A DNA stretch of 64,000 bases from positions 715,420 through 779,419 of the forward strand of contig JACKKX010000002.1 in assembly GCA_024236215.1 (NCBI GenBank). The letters are read 5' to 3'. Below are positions 61,512 to 64,000 of this stretch, piece by piece. Each line of letters begins with the position of its first letter. Positions within the stretch are counted from its first letter, which is position 1. The stretch comes from Novosphingobium sp. (GTDB lineage: Bacteria > Pseudomonadota > Alphaproteobacteria > Sphingomonadales > Sphingomonadaceae). The position numbers and the translations under genes are program-made. The notes beneath the pieces are model-generated. The model ran no database searches, was not told the DNA's origin, and saw only the letters and a program-made list of their open reading frames with translations.

Positions 61512-63980
61512 ATGTCACATGCAAATACCGCTTTCGCATTCTCCGATCCAGCCGAGCCGCAAGTGTTGGCAGCGGCGAGGGCGCTGGCCGCGCGGCTCGT
61601 TGCAGATCAAGCAATCTCACGGCTCACTGTGAATGCAACAATGGCCGATCACTTCGGCGGTAGCGACGCCGAAGGACGCTGGTCCGTACGCGATGCCCAT
61701 GCCGCACTTGAATTGGCGCAGGTGCTTTTCCTGGCGCAGGCAACTGAATTTTCACCTGCGATGTCATCCAGCTTCGCCGCTGAGGCATTCACGCACCTCG
61801 AACGTCTGGTTCCGACCCAGTCCAACCGGAGCGATGAGCAGATCGAGTGGCAACAATTCGCAACGCCGCCCCGCCTGGCCTGGATGGCTGCAAAGGCATG
61901 CGCGATTTCTGCCGCTGAACTGGTTCTCGAACCGTCCGCCGGGACCGGGATGCTGGGCGTATGGGCAGCGAAGGCAGCTGCGCGTCTTGCTCTCAACGAG
62001 ATTTCGCCGCTTCGCCGCGAATGCTTGGGCGCCGTGTTTCCGGAGGCGACAGTGACGGGATTTGACGGGGAACTGATCGACGAACTTCTCACGCCCGACG
62101 TGGGTCCTAGCGTGGTGCTGATGAACCCGCCCTATTCGCACGGTATCGAGAGGGGCCACGATAGTCGCACTGGCGATCGACACTTGCGTTCTGCCTGGAA
62201 GCGCCTTCTGCCCGGTGGCCGCCTGGTGGCAGTGATGCCCGAATGGTTCGAGCTTCCGAAGTTCCTTGCTGGGATTGCCGGTCCCCTCTCGTTGCGCCTC
62301 AACGCGACGATCGAGCGCGGTTTCGTCAAGCAGGGCACATCAATCTCTACCCGGCTCCTGGTTCTCGACAAGGCTGATGATGGTACCAGCCCGATCATCG
62401 CCCAGCCTGGAAACTTTGCCGAGCTTCATCTGCTGATCGATATGCTGCCTGACCGGGTAAGCCTGCCCGCCGAGCCCAGCATCGGCATCAAGCCAGCCTT
62501 GCCGCTTCGACTGGTGGCGAACAGGACAAAACCGGCTCCACTTAAGGTCCATCCAGCCGCTGCGGCGCCGTCGATACTGCCGCTTGAATTTACTCCGCTC
62601 GAAGCACCTGCGCCGATCGAAAGCCAGGTTGGGCATTATTTGCCTTACCGACCGAGCCGGATCTCAATTGCAAATGCGGTCTCCCACCCGACACCGCTGG
62701 TAGAATCCGTCGCGATGGGTTCGATAACCGCACCCGTGCCCGAAGTGGTGCCTCAGCTTCCCTCGAGTATCATTGCTGAAGGCATCTTATCCGCAGCGCA
62801 AGCCGAGACCCTGATCTATGCCGCAAGCGCCCATGCCCGCGATCTGCCGGGCCGGTTCGAGCCCGACGACAAGGGCTGCGCCCTCAAGGCGAGCGCCGAG
62901 GGGCGCGCCTACCGCATGGGCTACTTTCTTGGGGACGGAACTGGTGCAGGCAAAGGCCGGCAAGTCGCATCTGTCATCCTCGACCGGTGGGTGAGGGGTG
63001 AACGGCGCCACATATGGATTTCCAAGAACGAAGCTTTGCTCGAAGACGCCCGCCGCGACTGGAGCGCGCTCGGTGGCCTTCCCATCGACATCCAGCCGCT
63101 CGGCCAGTGGAAGCTCGGTGTCCCGATCGGGATGCGCGAGGGCATACTCTTCGTTACTTATCCGACACTGCGCTCGGGCCGCAGCGACGCGACCCGGCTC
63201 GAGCAGATCCTCGAATGGGCAGGGGAGGACTTCGACGGGCTCATCGTCTTTGACGAGGCCCATGCGATGGCCAACGCCGCTGGCGGGGAGGGCACACGTG
63301 GCAAGGTCAAGGGATCGGAGCAGGGCATCGCCGGTGTTCGTATCCAGAATCTGCTGCCACGCGCCCGCGTGCTCTACGCATCGGCGACCGGGGCATCCGA
63401 CGTCAATAATCTCGCCTATGCGACCCGTCTTGGCCTGTGGGGTCCCGAGACGGCTTTTGCCAATCGCGAAGCCTTCGTCGCGGACATCCGCGATGGCGGT
63501 ATCGCTGCAATGGAACTGGTCGCCCGTGATCTGAAGTCACTCGGACTGTATGCGGCGAGGGCACTTTCATTCGCCGGAGTCGAGTACGAGATTCTCGAGC
63601 ATTGCCTGACCCCCGACCAGGTAGCGGTTTATGACGCCTATGCAGACGCCTGGGCAATCATTCATTCCAACCTGCGCGAGGCACTCGAGGCAACCCGGAT
63701 CGTCGACACTGACAGTGGCGATACCCTGAATTCAGGCGCCAAATCGGCTGCGCTTTCGGTGTTTGAAGGCACCAAGCAGCGCTTCTTCGCGCAGCTCCTT
63801 CTATCGATGAAGCTGCCGAGCCTGCTGCCTGCGATTGATACGGCACTTGCCGACGGCAACGCTGTTGTAGTTCAACTCGTCTCGACCGCCGAAGCCATGC
63901 TCAACCGCCGCCTCGCTGATCTCTCCGATGCGGAACGTGAAGCACTCGAAATCGATCTCTCCCCCCGCGAATATGTGTAA
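61512..63980 (+). CDS. Strawberry-notch-type methylase/SF2 helicase, C-terminally truncated
   Basis: 822 codons to the stop. N-terminal SAM-dependent methyltransferase with EPSAGTG (about 140-146) and NPPYSHG (about 205), the N6-adenine type; then a P-loop NTPase with GDGTGAGKGRQ (about 475-485) and DEAH (about 581-584), the SNO/strawberry-notch group of element-encoded anti-restriction-like proteins. Full-length relatives continue well beyond the segment LSPREYV, where this frame stops inside a perfect palindrome, so it is probably interrupted at 63978. AGGAGG precedes the ATG. Confidence 0.85.
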   Translation: MSHANTAFAFSDPAEPQVLAAARALAARLVADQAISRLTVNATMADHFGGSDAEGRWSVRDAHAALELAQVLFLAQATEFSPAMSSSFAAEAFTHLERLVPTQSNRSDEQIEWQQFATPPRLAWMAAKACAISAAELVLEPSAGTGMLGVWAAKAAARLALNEISPLRRECLGAVFPEATVTGFDGELIDELLTPDVGPSVVLMNPPYSHGIERGHDSRTGDRHLRSAWKRLLPGGRLVAVMPEWFELPKFLAGIAGPLSLRLNATIERGFVKQGTSISTRLLVLDKADDGTSPIIAQPGNFAELHLLIDMLPDRVSLPAEPSIGIKPALPLRLVANRTKPAPLKVHPAAAAPSILPLEFTPLEAPAPIESQVGHYLPYRPSRISIANAVSHPTPLVESVAMGSITAPVPEVVPQLPSSIIAEGILSAAQAETLIYAASAHARDLPGRFEPDDKGCALKASAEGRAYRMGYFLGDGTGAGKGRQVASVILDRWVRGERRHIWISKNEALLEDARRDWSALGGLPIDIQPLGQWKLGVPIGMREGILFVTYPTLRSGRSDATRLEQILEWAGEDFDGLIVFDEAHAMANAAGGEGTRGKVKGSEQGIAGVRIQNLLPRARVLYASATGASDVNNLAYATRLGLWGPETAFANREAFVADIRDGGIAAMELVARDLKSLGLYAARALSFAGVEYEILEHCLTPDQVAVYDAYADAWAIIHSNLREALEATRIVDTDSGDTLNSGAKSAALSVFEGTKQRFFAQLLLSMKLPSLLPAIDTALADGNAVVVQLVSTAEAMLNRRLADLSDAEREALEIDLSPREYV

Positions 63981-63997
63981 TGTTGAGCTCAACATTA
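63978..63997. repeat. Perfect 20-bp palindrome at the truncation point
   Basis: TAATGTTGAG/CTCAACATTA, perfectly self-complementary, supplies the stop of the methylase/helicase gene. The position suggests the edge of an inserted sequence, but the window ends three bases later. Confidence 0.6.
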
Positions 63998-64000
63998 GAT

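Overview
The window is GC-rich chromosomal DNA of an alphaproteobacterium, most likely a member of the Sphingomonadales (Sphingomonas/Novosphingobium/Erythrobacter type). The evidence is gene content: an RPE65-type carotenoid/stilbene oxygenase, DUF4170, a RibB carrying an inactive RibA-like half, the nrdR-glyA-rpiB and yqeY-dnaG-rpoD orders, and REP-like hairpins containing CTGAACTTGTTTCAG. No rRNA gene, canonical tRNA or CRISPR array is present.

Layout. 1-4.5 kb: a catabolic cluster (beta-lactamase-fold hydrolase cut by the window edge, hotdog thioesterase, epoxide hydrolase, amino-acid permease, GFA-like zinc protein). 4.5-8.1 kb: ilvB-ilvN-ilvC for branched-chain amino acids, with a structured ilvB leader. 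8.1-19.5 kb: housekeeping genes (miaA, serB, coq4, purL, xseB, ispA, coaD, cyclophilin, queA) among small membrane and unknown proteins. 19.5-22.6 kb: an accessory block (TetR regulator, carotenoid oxygenase, flavodoxin-fold protein, globin-like protein) that separates queA from tgt. 22.6-36.6 kb: tgt, nitroreductase, rpsD, trmJ-like gene, nrdR, glyA, rpiB, M28 peptidase, rpoD, dnaG, yqeY, carA. 36.6-44.3 kb: an unknown small ORF between carA and carB, then carB, greA, a run of small envelope proteins and enolase. 44.4-47 kb: a three-gene catabolic-looking operon.

46.97-57.9 kb is one long minus-strand run. Its upstream half, two tandem DUF3604 lipoproteins, a PpiC-like isomerase, a HupE/UreJ membrane protein and a membrane acyltransferase with overlapping or near-overlapping ends, is the best candidate here for an undescribed envelope system. 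Its downstream half holds an enoyl-CoA hydratase, a three-part ribB (HTH + RibB + zinc-less RibA-like domain) preceded by a perfect palindrome, ribH, an aldo/keto reductase and a DMT transporter.

58.05-64 kb is the left end of an integrative element. A cloverleaf-forming site carries the 3' half of a tRNA-Lys(CUU), followed by a tyrosine integrase, a DUF5818-like protein, a lytic transglycosylase, a CHC2/Toprim primase-like protein and a Strawberry-notch-type methylase/helicase. The last gene stops early at a perfect 20-bp palindrome at the window edge. Several small operators can be proposed: a TetR palindrome at 20069-20087, the ribB palindrome at 50435-50460, a motif like TTAACCGCTCGSTTAA at three sites, and GAACATAT repeats inside the element.
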